Source: an uncultured Halocynthiibacter sp. | GTDB taxonomy: Bacteria > Pseudomonadota > Alphaproteobacteria > Rhodobacterales > Rhodobacteraceae | Assembly: GCA_947503035.1 (NCBI GenBank) | Contig: CANNCD010000004.1 | Coordinates: forward strand, 124,001 to 188,000 | Direction of reading: 5' to 3' | DNA length: 64,000 nucleotides | In this document: positions 19,237 through 26,712 of the stretch, one piece after another | Layout: the number at the start of each line of letters is the position of its first letter | Numbering within the stretch: position 1 is the stretch's first letter | The notes under the pieces: model-generated | Database searches by the model: none | Seen by the model: the letters and a program-made list of their open reading frames with translations, nothing else | Told to the model about the DNA's origin: nothing | Position numbers and translations under genes: made by a program

Positions 19237-19941
19237 TTAGGCAAAGGCCGCCTCAAGCGCTACTTCGACCATGTCGCCAAAGCTTTTCTCGCGTTGGTCT
19301 GACGGAAGTGCCTCGCCGGTCAGAAGGTGGTCGGATACCGTAAGAACCGCCAAGGAACGCACGGAATGACGCGCCGCAAGGTTATACAATTCGGCTGCTT
19401 CCATTTCGACGCCAAGAACGCCGTGGCGCACCATTTGTTCGTTCAGGTCAGGGCGTTCGTCATAGAACACGTCGGAGGAATATATGTTGCCGACATGGGT
19501 CTTGGCGCCCTTTGCCTCGGCGGCGTGGTATGCTTTGTGAAGCAGATCAAAGTCGGCAGTCGGCGCGAAATTCATATCCTTGAAAATCCCGCGGGACGGG
19601 GTCGACAATGTGGTGGCCGCCATGCCCAAGATGATGTCGCGGATGCCAACGCTGTTCTGCATCCCGCCGCATGATCCAATGCGGATTAATGTCTTGGCGC
19701 CATAGTCCTTGATCAGCTCATTCACATAAATCGACAGGCTTGGCATGCCCATGCCCGATCCGTGAATGGTCACGCGGTTGCCTTTGTACGTCCCGGTAAA
19801 ACCGAGCATCCCGCGAACTTCGTTCACAAGCTTCACATCCTCAAGGAATGTCTCGGCCGCCCATTTTGCCCGATACGGGTCCCCAGGAAGCAGAACGGTT
19901 TCGGCGATGTCGCCAGGTTGCGCGCCAATGTGGATCGTCAT
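19237..19941 (-). CDS. deoD: Purine-nucleoside phosphorylase (DeoD type)
   Basis: It phosphorolyses purine (deoxy)nucleosides to base and (deoxy)ribose-1-phosphate. The 234-residue hexameric-type enzyme shows [11 protein letters not shown] near residues 17-27, [16 protein letters not shown], the nucleoside-binding VEMEAA, and the catalytic Asp in VSDHLLTGE. It appears monocistronic. A BMP-type nucleoside importer lies 10 kb further on and could supply substrates. Confidence 0.96.
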   Translation of the reverse strand: MTIHIGAQPGDIAETVLLPGDPYRAKWAAETFLEDVKLVNEVRGMLGFTGTYKGNRVTIHGSGMGMPSLSIYVNELIKDYGAKTLIRIGSCGGMQNSVGIRDIILGMAATTLSTPSRGIFKDMNFAPTADFDLLHKAYHAAEAKGAKTHVGNIYSSDVFYDERPDLNEQMVRHGVLGVEMEAAELYNLAARHSVRSLAVLTVSDHLLTGEALPSDQREKSFGDMVEVALEAAFA

Positions 19942-19979
19942 CTATGTCTCCAATACTAGTTTGGACAACATTGAACCGA

Positions 19980-20005
19980 CTGGACAGGCTGTGCAAGCCG
20001 TCCAG
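19980..20005. terminator. Hairpin between deoD and ecm
   Basis: CTGGAC and GTCCAG flank an inner GGCT/AGCC pairing with one bulged base. It lies 30 bases after the ecm stop on the minus strand. No U-run follows, so terminator function is weakly supported. Confidence 0.3.
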
Positions 20006-20034
20006 TATTCTGATTGCCCTGAAAGACCTTCGTC

Positions 20035-21996
20035 TTACGTCGGGTCGACCAGTGTGGCGATGTCAGACATGATGGTGTTTAGCTCAAAATCTTTGGGGGT
20101 ATAGATTTTGGAAACGCCCAATTTCAACAGCCGATCAGCGTCGTCATTTGGAATGATCCCGCCTGCGATCACGGGAATATGGGTCAAACCAGCATCTTTT
20201 CGCTGGGCCATCAGGTCTTCGAGAAGGGCGATATGCGACCCCGACAGAATGGACAAACCGATTACATCGACATCCTTGTCACGCGCGGACGAGATGAGCT
20301 CGGCAGGAGTCAGGCGAATGCCGTCATAGGTGATGTCCATGCCGCAATCACGCGCGCGCGTCGCGATTTGTTCGGCACCGTTTGAATGACCATCAAGGCC
20401 AGGCTTGCCAACAAGGAACCGAACAGGTCGCCCAAGCGCTTGCGATACACGTGCAACCTCGGCTCGAATATCATCAAGCCCCTCGGTCTGGTTCGATGGG
20501 GCGTTGCTGACACCCGTCGGCGCGCGGTACTGGCCAAAGACGGACCGAATAACATCGCCCCATTCGCCAGTCGTAACTCCGGACCGTGCACATTCGATGG
20601 ATGCGGGCATGACGTTCTCACCCGTCTTTGCTGCGTTGCGAAGTGCGGCGAGGGCGGCTTTAACACGGGTGTTATCTCGCGCCGCGCGCCACTGCGTGAG
20701 GCGCTCGATCTGGTCGGCCTCGGCCTTGGGATCTGCTGCCATAATCGCATCTTCGCCCGAGGTGAGCGGGCTCTCGGCGGCTTCGGTCCAGCGGTTCACA
20801 CCAACAACTGTGGTTTCGCGGGTCTCGATCTTGGAAATACGTTTGGCGTTGCTTTCGACCAAACGGGATTTCATGTATTCAATCGCGCCAACAGCGCCAC
20901 CCATTTTATCAATCGCGGCGATCTCGGCACGTGCACCAACCTTGAGCGCCTCGACCTTGCGGGTCACGGCGGGGTTTTCGTCAAACAGGTCGTCGAATTC
21001 CAGCAGGTCGGTTTCATAGGCCATGATCTGTTGCATCCGAAGCGACCATTGTTGATCCCAAGGCCGCGGAAGTCCAAGCGCCTCGTTCCAAGCGGGCAAT
21101 TGCACCGCACGGGCACGGGCATTTTTCGACAGGGTCACGGCAAGCATCTCGATCAGAATGCGATACACGTTGTTCTCGGGTTGCTGCTCGGTAAGGCCGA
21201 GGCTGTTGACCTGCACCCCATAGCGAAAGCGACGGAATTTCGGATCCTCAACGCCATAGCGTTCGCGGGTAATCTCGTCCCACAATTCAACAAAGGCGCG
21301 CATTTTGCACAATTCGGTCACGAACCGAATCCCCGCATTTACAAAGAACGAAATCCGCCCGACCATCGCTGGAAACTTGTCCGCAGGGACCTTGTTCTTC
21401 AGATCATCAAGTACCGCAATCGCTGTGGCGAGGGCAAACGCTAGCTCCTCTTCTGGCGTCGCGCCGGCTTCTTGCAAGTGGTACGAACACACGTTCATCG
21501 GGTTCCATTTCGGAAGATGCTCACGCGTATAGGCAGCCACATCCGTAATCATCCGAAGCGACGGTTCGGGTGGGCACACATAGGTGCCGCGCGACAGGTA
21601 TTCCTTGATGATGTCGTTTTGGACCGTCCCCTGCAGCGCCGATGTGTCGGCCCCCTGTTCCTCGGCGGCCGCAATATAGAGCGCAAGAAGCCAAGGCGCG
21701 GTCGCGTTGATCGTCATCGACGTGTTCATCTTTTCCAACGGGATATCTTTGAACAGCGTGCGCATGTCGCCCAGATGGCCGACGGGAACGCCCACTTTGC
21801 CGACCTCGCCGCGCGCCAATTCATGATCGCTATCGTAGCCAGTTTGGGTGGGCAGATCGAACGCAACAGAAAGCCCAGTTTGGCCTTTGGAGAGGTTGTT
21901 ACGATAGAGCGCGTTCGACGCCGTGGCGGTCGAGTGGCCTGCATATGTACGGAACAGCCAGGGGCGATCGGTTTTTGTGGCGCGCGCTTCGGTCAT
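20035..21996 (-). CDS. ecm: Ethylmalonyl-CoA mutase (coenzyme B12-dependent)
   Basis: Ecm rearranges (2R)-ethylmalonyl-CoA to methylsuccinyl-CoA, a defining reaction of the ethylmalonyl-CoA pathway. The 653-residue protein has the mutase TIM barrel (entry RPWLFRTYAGHSTA, then FDLPTQTGYDSD) and a C-terminal cobalamin domain with the lower-ligand motif DGHSNG and following S-L and GG elements. This one-chain layout and short length match MeaA/Ecm rather than methylmalonyl-CoA mutase (over 700 residues). ATG 21996 is preferred over a TTG 18 bases upstream. Divergent promoter sequences with palindromes lie upstream. Confidence 0.93.
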   Translation of the reverse strand: MTEARATKTDRPWLFRTYAGHSTATASNALYRNNLSKGQTGLSVAFDLPTQTGYDSDHELARGEVGKVGVPVGHLGDMRTLFKDIPLEKMNTSMTINATAPWLLALYIAAAEEQGADTSALQGTVQNDIIKEYLSRGTYVCPPEPSLRMITDVAAYTREHLPKWNPMNVCSYHLQEAGATPEEELAFALATAIAVLDDLKNKVPADKFPAMVGRISFFVNAGIRFVTELCKMRAFVELWDEITRERYGVEDPKFRRFRYGVQVNSLGLTEQQPENNVYRILIEMLAVTLSKNARARAVQLPAWNEALGLPRPWDQQWSLRMQQIMAYETDLLEFDDLFDENPAVTRKVEALKVGARAEIAAIDKMGGAVGAIEYMKSRLVESNAKRISKIETRETTVVGVNRWTEAAESPLTSGEDAIMAADPKAEADQIERLTQWRAARDNTRVKAALAALRNAAKTGENVMPASIECARSGVTTGEWGDVIRSVFGQYRAPTGVSNAPSNQTEGLDDIRAEVARVSQALGRPVRFLVGKPGLDGHSNGAEQIATRARDCGMDITYDGIRLTPAELISSARDKDVDVIGLSILSGSHIALLEDLMAQRKDAGLTHIPVIAGGIIPNDDADRLLKLGVSKIYTPKDFELNTIMSDIATLVDPT

Positions 21997-22010
21997 TTTG
22001 ATTTCCAGTG

Positions 22011-22023
22011 GCAACTAAATTAC
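22011..22023. promoter_or_regulatory. Palindrome copy 1 in the ecm/acyltransferase spacer
   Basis: GCAACTAAATTAC matches the 13-bp palindrome GTAATTAAATTAC found before ccr at 11 of 13 positions. It lies 15 bases before the ecm ATG and may be an operator for ethylmalonyl-CoA pathway genes. Confidence 0.4.
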
Positions 22024-22041
22024 GTTAGATAGACTTTTGCA

Positions 22042-22054
22042 GTAATTAAATTAT
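22042..22054. promoter_or_regulatory. Palindrome copy 2 in the ecm/acyltransferase spacer
   Basis: GTAATTAAATTAT matches the ccr-side palindrome at 12 of 13 positions and starts 31 bp from copy 1, about three helical turns. It lies between two divergent starts. Confidence 0.5.
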
Positions 22055-22071
22055 CCTGTCAATATCAATTG

Positions 22072-22082
22072 CTGCATTGCAG
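22072..22082. promoter_or_regulatory. PhaR-like site CTGC-N3-GCAG
   Basis: CTGC-ATT-GCAG fits the CTGC-N3-4-GCAG pattern described for the polyhydroxyalkanoate regulator PhaR of Paracoccus. It lies 40 bases before the acyltransferase ATG. A single match to a short motif is weak, but the carbon-storage link to the ethylmalonyl-CoA pathway makes it reasonable. Confidence 0.35.
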
Positions 22083-22121
22083 TATGATTTACCTTTCCGA
22101 GGTTTTCTGTCAGTTTGCGGT

Positions 22122-23498
22122 ATGTTTGAAACTCTTGCTCTTCCTGTGTGGCTCGTCACACTCATTGTCATCTTTGCGACCGTATCGGCGATTGATCGTG
22201 TCTTGGTTCCCTCGGTGCGCTGGTTTTTTCGCCGTCGCATGGAGCGGGTTGTCGCCCGCCTAAATGCGCGCCTTGAACGTCCGATCCAGCCGTTCAAGCT
22301 CGCGCGGCGTCATGACATGATCCAACGTTTGATCTATGATCCAGCCGTTGCTGGGGCAATTGCCAAACATGCCCGTGACGAGGGTGTGCCAGAAAACGTC
22401 GCGTTTGAATCCGCAAAACGATACGCGCGCGAAATCGTTCCCGCCTTTAGTGCGACGGCGTATTTTGGCTTTGCGACGCGGGCGGCAATGTTGTTATCCC
22501 GAAGCCTGTTTCGCGTGCGCTTGGGATATGTCGATCAAGAGGCCGTCGAAGGGATCGACCCCGATGCAACGGTGATATTCGTCATGAATCATCGCTCCAA
22601 TATGGACTATGTTCTGGTGACATATCTTGCGGCCAAGCGGTCCGCGCTGTCCTATGCTGTGGGGGAGTGGGCGCGGGTGTGGCCCTTTCAGGGGCTTATT
22701 CGCGCGACCGGTGCGTATTTTATCCGGCGGCGCTCGCGCAATCAGCTCTATCGCCGTGTTCTTGCACGCTATGTCCAAATGGCCACCAACGCGGGTGTGA
22801 CACAGGCGTTTTTCCCCGAGGGGGGCCTGTCTTTGGACGGTAAATTGGCGCCGGCCAAGCTTGGATTGCTGAGCTATGTGATCAACAACTTTGACCCCGA
22901 AGGCGATAAGGATGTGGTCTTTATTCCCGTTGGGCTCAATTATGATCGGATTCTTGAGGATCGCGTTTTGCTTGAGGCTGCTGACAAAGACGAACGCAGA
23001 TTCCGGTTCCGCCTTTTTGATGCGATTGGATTTTTGTTGCGCCAGTTGCGCAATGCGCTCCAAGGGCGGTTCCACCGGTTTGGCGGGGCCAGCATGTGTT
23101 ATGGGCGGCCGCTTTCGCTGCGTGCGGTCGCGGATCGACGTGCCGAGAAACTCGGAGAAACCCTTATGGCGCGCATGAGCGAGGCGGTTCCAATTCTACC
23201 TGTTCCTTTGATCGCGTCCATCATGTCGGACCAATCGCGACCTGTGTCACGGAGCGAAATCCATCTATTGGCCCGCGCCGAGGTTGATAGATTGCGCAGC
23301 CAAAGCGCCTGTCTGCATCTGCCCAATGACGATGTTGAATTCTCCGTTCAGCTTGGGCTGAGAATTTTGTACCGCCGAGGCATTTTGAGCCAGCAGGACA
23401 AAATGTTCACGGTTAACGAAGCAGAGCGGGGGGTACTGCAGTTTTATGCTGCGTCCGTCTCGCAGTTTTTCGCGGGTGAAAACTCTAAAAGTAATTAA
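22122..23498 (+). CDS. Glycerophospholipid acyltransferase (PlsB/PlsC-like)
   Basis: The 458-residue product starts with a transmembrane segment (about 5-25) and carries the acyltransferase motifs NHRSNMD (the HxxxxD catalytic pair) in its second quarter, then a ranged RR-SRN basic patch and FPEGG. This is the motif order of PlsB/PlsC enzymes that acylate glycerol-3-phosphate or lysophosphatidate; PlsC is normally about 250 residues, so it is nearer to PlsB-like long forms. ATG 22122 is chosen over a TTG 45 bases upstream. It lies between divergent ecm and co-directional ccr. Substrate is unknown. Confidence 0.8.
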   Translation: MFETLALPVWLVTLIVIFATVSAIDRVLVPSVRWFFRRRMERVVARLNARLERPIQPFKLARRHDMIQRLIYDPAVAGAIAKHARDEGVPENVAFESAKRYAREIVPAFSATAYFGFATRAAMLLSRSLFRVRLGYVDQEAVEGIDPDATVIFVMNHRSNMDYVLVTYLAAKRSALSYAVGEWARVWPFQGLIRATGAYFIRRRSRNQLYRRVLARYVQMATNAGVTQAFFPEGGLSLDGKLAPAKLGLLSYVINNFDPEGDKDVVFIPVGLNYDRILEDRVLLEAADKDERRFRFRLFDAIGFLLRQLRNALQGRFHRFGGASMCYGRPLSLRAVADRRAEKLGETLMARMSEAVPILPVPLIASIMSDQSRPVSRSEIHLLARAEVDRLRSQSACLHLPNDDVEFSVQLGLRILYRRGILSQQDKMFTVNEAERGVLQFYAASVSQFFAGENSKSN

Positions 23499-23503
23499 AT
23501 TAC
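23491..23503. promoter_or_regulatory. Palindrome GTAATTAAATTAC before ccr
   Basis: A perfect 13-bp palindrome with one central base, overlapping the acyltransferase stop codon and 97 bases before the ccr ATG. Close copies lie at 22011 and 22042 before ecm. The recurrence beside pathway genes suggests a shared regulator. Confidence 0.5.
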
Positions 23504-23523
23504 AAAAATTGCACAAAATAGGT

Positions 23524-23541
23524 TGCAAAATTACTTTTGCA
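23524..23541. promoter_or_regulatory. Inverted repeat TGCAAAA-N4-TTTTGCA before ccr
   Basis: The 7-bp arms are perfect and lie 59 bases before ccr. The element resembles, with different spacing, the TTTGCAAA-N4-TTTGCAAA target reported for PccR of Rhodobacter sphaeroides, and shares GCAA-N8-TTGC with the repeat before mcl2. Confidence 0.45.
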
Positions 23542-23599
23542 TTTGTACTCCTTCTAGGAAGACGCGATTCTGCGTCGCAGCATTCCTATGGAGGATCAC

Positions 23600-24880
23600 A
23601 TGGCTTTGGATACCAACGAGACGGCAGTGGCCTACGACGCGCCGAAGAAAGACCTTTATAATGTGGGTGAAATGCCTCCTATGGGGCATGTTCCGCAACA
23701 AATGCATGCATGGGCGATCCGTCGTGAACGCCATGGCGACCCAGACAAAAGCTTTGAGCTTGAGGTGGTTGATACGCCCGAGATCGATTCAAACGAGGTT
23801 TTGGTTCTCGTTATGGCGGCGGGTGTTAATTACAATGGTGTTTGGGCCGGCCGCGGCGTTCCGATTTCGCCATTTGACGTGCACAATCAGGACTATCACA
23901 TCGCCGGTTCTGATGCGTCCGGCATCGTTTGGGCCGTAGGGAGCAAGGTAACCCGTTGGAAAGTTGGCGACGAAGTGGTTGTGCATTGCAACCAAGATGA
24001 CGGCGACGACGAGGCCTGTAATGGCGGCGATCCGATGTATTCTGCATCACAGCGTATTTGGGGTTACGAGACACCGGATGGGTCGTTTTCCCAGTTCACG
24101 CGGGTTCAAGCACAGCAACTGATGCCACGTCCAAAGCACCTGACTTGGGAAGAATCCGCTTGTTACACACTGACGTTGGCGACGGCATATCGCATGTTGT
24201 TTGGCCATCACCCACACGAGCTTAAGCCAGGGCAGAACGTTTTGGTTTGGGGCGCGTCCGGCGGTCTTGGGTCTTATGCGATCCAGTTGATCAATACTGC
24301 AGGGGCCAATGCGATCGGGGTGATTTCCGACGAAGACAAGCGTGAATTCGTGATGGGCCTTGGTGCAAAAGGTGTGATTAACCGCAAGGACTTTAACTGT
24401 TGGGGACAGCTTCCAACCGTGAATAGCCCAGAATACAAAGAATGGTTCAATGAGGTTCGCAAGTTCGGCAAAGCCATTTGGGACATCACTGGCAAGGGTG
24501 TAAATGTGGACATGGTGTTCGAGCACCCAGGCGAAGCGACGATCCCCGTGTCGACCTTTGTTTGTAAAAAGGGCGGCATGATCGTGATCTGTGCCGGTAC
24601 ATCTGGTTTCAATCTGACCATGGATGCCCGCTATGTTTGGATGAACCAAAAGCGCATCCAAGGCAGCCACTTTGCCCACCTTCAGCAAGCCTCTGCCGCG
24701 AATAAGTTGATGTGTGAGCGTCGTCTCGACCCCTGCATGAGCGAAGTTTTCGCTTGGGCAGACAATCCAGAGGCGCATACGAAGATGCTACGTAATGAGC
24801 ACAAACCGGGCAATATGGCGCTTTTGGTCCAGTCCCCACGCGCCGGTTTGCGTACACTTGAAGAGGTCCTCGAAGGGTAA
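23600..24880 (+). CDS. ccr: Crotonyl-CoA carboxylase/reductase
   Basis: Ccr reductively carboxylates crotonyl-CoA to (2S)-ethylmalonyl-CoA with NADPH, the committed step of the ethylmalonyl-CoA pathway. The 426-residue medium-chain dehydrogenase/reductase has an N-terminal GroES-like fold, a Rossmann motif GASGGLGSYA near residue 215, and Ccr-specific insertions such as HCNQDDGDDEACNGGDPM. The later FEHPGEATIP segment contains the Glu-His region implicated in CO2 binding in this family. GGAGG lies five bases before ATG 23600, deciding against an in-frame ATG 12 bases earlier. A terminator follows. Confidence 0.96.
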   Translation: MALDTNETAVAYDAPKKDLYNVGEMPPMGHVPQQMHAWAIRRERHGDPDKSFELEVVDTPEIDSNEVLVLVMAAGVNYNGVWAGRGVPISPFDVHNQDYHIAGSDASGIVWAVGSKVTRWKVGDEVVVHCNQDDGDDEACNGGDPMYSASQRIWGYETPDGSFSQFTRVQAQQLMPRPKHLTWEESACYTLTLATAYRMLFGHHPHELKPGQNVLVWGASGGLGSYAIQLINTAGANAIGVISDEDKREFVMGLGAKGVINRKDFNCWGQLPTVNSPEYKEWFNEVRKFGKAIWDITGKGVNVDMVFEHPGEATIPVSTFVCKKGGMIVICAGTSGFNLTMDARYVWMNQKRIQGSHFAHLQQASAANKLMCERRLDPCMSEVFAWADNPEAHTKMLRNEHKPGNMALLVQSPRAGLRTLEEVLEG

Positions 24881-24904
24881 TTCCACGCGAATCCCCTCAA
24901 CATG

Positions 24905-24940
24905 CCGCCCCGCCTTGTCCCGATCAAGGCGGGGCGGTTT
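24905..24940 (+). terminator. Rho-independent terminator of ccr
   Basis: A 13-bp perfect GC-rich stem (24905-24917 with 24925-24937, 7-base loop) is followed by TTT. It lies 25 bases after the ccr stop codon. Confidence 0.8.
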
Positions 24941-25052
24941 GCGTTTGGGGTGCGTTTATTTGTTTCCAAATGGTTAGAATTCGTCACCTCACTATTTTTG
25001 GGGAGTAGAAAAGCGCGAATTTTACGAAAATACGCCTCGTGCTATGGTTGTG

Positions 25053-25069
25053 TTAATAGTTCGTTAACC
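25053..25069. promoter_or_regulatory. CtrA-type box TTAA-N7-TTAACC
   Basis: TTAA (25053-25056) and TTAACC (25064-25069), seven bases apart, fit the CtrA full-site consensus TTAA-N7-TTAA(C). The box lies 21 bases before the small gene that leads into luxR. CtrA and quorum sensing are linked in several Rhodobacteraceae; binding here is inference. Confidence 0.5.
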
Positions 25070-25089
25070 ACTCAGAAAGAGACTCATTC

Positions 25090-25305
25090 ATGAAGAACGA
25101 TTGGATACTCGATGTCCTCGCGGACCTAAAGACATTCGCCGAAGAAAACGAATTGTCAGACCTCGTAAGGCAATTGGTGGAGACCAAGGAAATCGCGCGT
25201 CAGGATATCCTGAAGCACGAACCTAGCGAACTGGAGATACCCCACACCGATGCGCAAGCGGTTGGAAACTTTTATTCACCATCTGGAGCAGATAGACACT
25301 CTTGA
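25090..25305 (+). CDS. Small acidic protein preceding and overlapping luxR
   Basis: A 71-residue reading frame with AGAAAGAGAC before the ATG encodes an N-terminal amphipathic helical segment, WILDVLADLKTFAEENEL-, of a kind I recall next to luxR/luxI loci in Rhodobacteraceae. The last 19 codons overlap luxR in another frame (56 bases). The first 45 residues look like a protein (acidic helix, normal codon choice), while the tail after HEPSELE is low in structure. It may be an authentic small regulator or a leader translated to couple luxR. No family name can be given. Confidence 0.6.
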   Translation: MKNDWILDVLADLKTFAEENELSDLVRQLVETKEIARQDILKHEPSELEIPHTDAQAVGNFYSPSGADRHS

Positions 25306-25963
25306 AGCGTTAAACGACGCTGTTGTGAACCTGCGCGATCTCTATGAGGTCGATCATCTTGTGTATCATTCTGTTAATTCTACAGGTGAACAATACGCCG
25401 CTCTTACCTATGACGAAAAGTGGGTGAATCATTACATTGACGAAGATTTGTCTCGTGTCGATCCGGTTGTGACTGGGTGCTATCAGCGGTTCCACCCCGT
25501 CGAATGGAAGCAACTTGATTGGTCGGGAAAATCCGCTCGCGCGTTTCTGGGTGAGGCCGTGAGCGCAGGGATTGGCAATCAAGGGGTGTCCGTCCCAATT
25601 CGCGGTCCAAGCGGTCAATTCGCCCTTTTTACAATCAACCACAAGGCAAACGACGATCAGTGGGAGCGTTACGCCGCCGAGCATATTCCCGATCTGATCC
25701 TACTTTCGCATTTCATCAATCAAAAGGCGTTGGAAATCGAAAACGGCACCGATCTGGCCCCTGCGCGCGCCCTAAGCCCGCGGGAAAAGGACGCCCTGAC
25801 GCTGCTTGCCCTTGGGTACAATCGTGCACAAGCTGCCGAAAACCTGTCCATCTCGGAACATACTCTGCGCGTATATATTGAGGCGGCCCGCCACAAGCTG
25901 GGTGCGTCAAACACGACCCATGCGGTGGCACAGGCGATGACGCGGGGGCTCCTGCTTATCTAG
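25250..25963 (+). CDS. luxR: LuxR-family autoinducer-binding regulator
   Basis: The 237-residue protein has an N-terminal autoinducer domain (about 15-160) with the conserved W and Y/D cluster (EKWVNHYIDEDLSRVDPV) and a later G in VSVPIRGPSG, and a C-terminal helix-turn-helix (about 172-235) containing LSPREKDAL, LGYNRAQAAENL and SEHTLRVYI. It should bind an acyl-homoserine lactone and control transcription. luxI starts 75 bases downstream, so the pair forms one quorum-sensing circuit. Its start lies within the upstream small gene; GGAG is 13 bases away, a long spacing that suggests coupled translation. Confidence 0.93.
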   Translation: MRKRLETFIHHLEQIDTLEALNDAVVNLRDLYEVDHLVYHSVNSTGEQYAALTYDEKWVNHYIDEDLSRVDPVVTGCYQRFHPVEWKQLDWSGKSARAFLGEAVSAGIGNQGVSVPIRGPSGQFALFTINHKANDDQWERYAAEHIPDLILLSHFINQKALEIENGTDLAPARALSPREKDALTLLALGYNRAQAAENLSISEHTLRVYIEAARHKLGASNTTHAVAQAMTRGLLLI

Positions 25964-26009
25964 CACCGTTCGCAGGTCCTAACGGGCGTTAACCAAAATT
26001 ATCTAGTGT

Positions 26010-26030
26010 CTTTCCTAACTTACAGGAAAG
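26010..26030 (+). promoter_or_regulatory. Hairpin hiding the luxI ribosome binding site
   Basis: TTTCCT (26011-26016) pairs with AGGAAA (26024-26029), extended by C26010-G26030, with a 7-base loop. The right arm is part of the GGAAAGGA ribosome binding sequence of luxI, so the stem would lower translation unless opened. Structure is visible; regulation is inference. Confidence 0.45.
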
Positions 26031-26038
26031 GACGCTTT

Positions 26039-26671
26039 ATGATCCACTACATCTATGGCCACGCTCTTAACGACTATCCGACTTTGCGCGACACGATGTT
26101 TGCCGACCGCGCGGATCAGTTCCACACGCGGCTGGGTTGGGATGTTCAGATCAATGAGAACGGCCATGAGGTGGATCAATACGACGGAGACGATACGCTC
26201 TATGTGATTTGGGAACAGGACGACGGGAGCCACGGCGGCTCGATGCGGTTCTTGCCGACGACGGGGCCTGTGATGGTGAACGACTTTTTCTCGCAGATCA
26301 TGGGCGGACGTCATATTGTTGACCCGTCTGCGTGGGAATGCACCCGTTTCTGTCTGGCCCGCAATGCCGAGGGCCGCGTCGCAGCGACGTTAATGTTGGC
26401 GGGCTGTGAACTGGGTCTTGGCCTTGGGCTTCGCCATTCCATTGGTGTCTTTGATGCGCGCATGGTGCGGATCTATCGGCGTCTTGGCTGGTCTCCCGAG
26501 GTATTGGGCACAAGCGGCGAGGGGCGCGATGCCATCAGCGTTGGACGTTGGACGTTTTCCGAAGATGTGCGTCAAAACCTGTGCCGTCTGGCGGGCGTTG
26601 CACCGGCGGTGTCACGGGGTTGGTTTGAACGAACCTTCGGGGATTTCGTAAAATTTCCCAAGGTCGGCTGA
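26039..26671 (+). CDS. luxI: Acyl-homoserine-lactone synthase
   Basis: LuxI enzymes make acyl-homoserine lactones from S-adenosylmethionine and acyl carrier. The 210-residue protein has the conserved N-terminal residues (FHTRLGWDV, then the D-x-YDGDDTLYV acid cluster), GSMRFLPT, and the WECTRF motif with the catalytic Glu and Arg. These positions cover the invariant LuxI set. ATG 26039 is preceded by GGAAAGGA; an in-frame ATG 33 bases upstream lacks this. It follows luxR in the same direction. The acyl chain length cannot be read from sequence. Confidence 0.94.
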   Translation: MIHYIYGHALNDYPTLRDTMFADRADQFHTRLGWDVQINENGHEVDQYDGDDTLYVIWEQDDGSHGGSMRFLPTTGPVMVNDFFSQIMGGRHIVDPSAWECTRFCLARNAEGRVAATLMLAGCELGLGLGLRHSIGVFDARMVRIYRRLGWSPEVLGTSGEGRDAISVGRWTFSEDVRQNLCRLAGVAPAVSRGWFERTFGDFVKFPKVG

Positions 26672-26712
26672 TCACGCTGGCACCCGTCTGCGCGCCGCGA
26701 TAAGGTCGTGGC

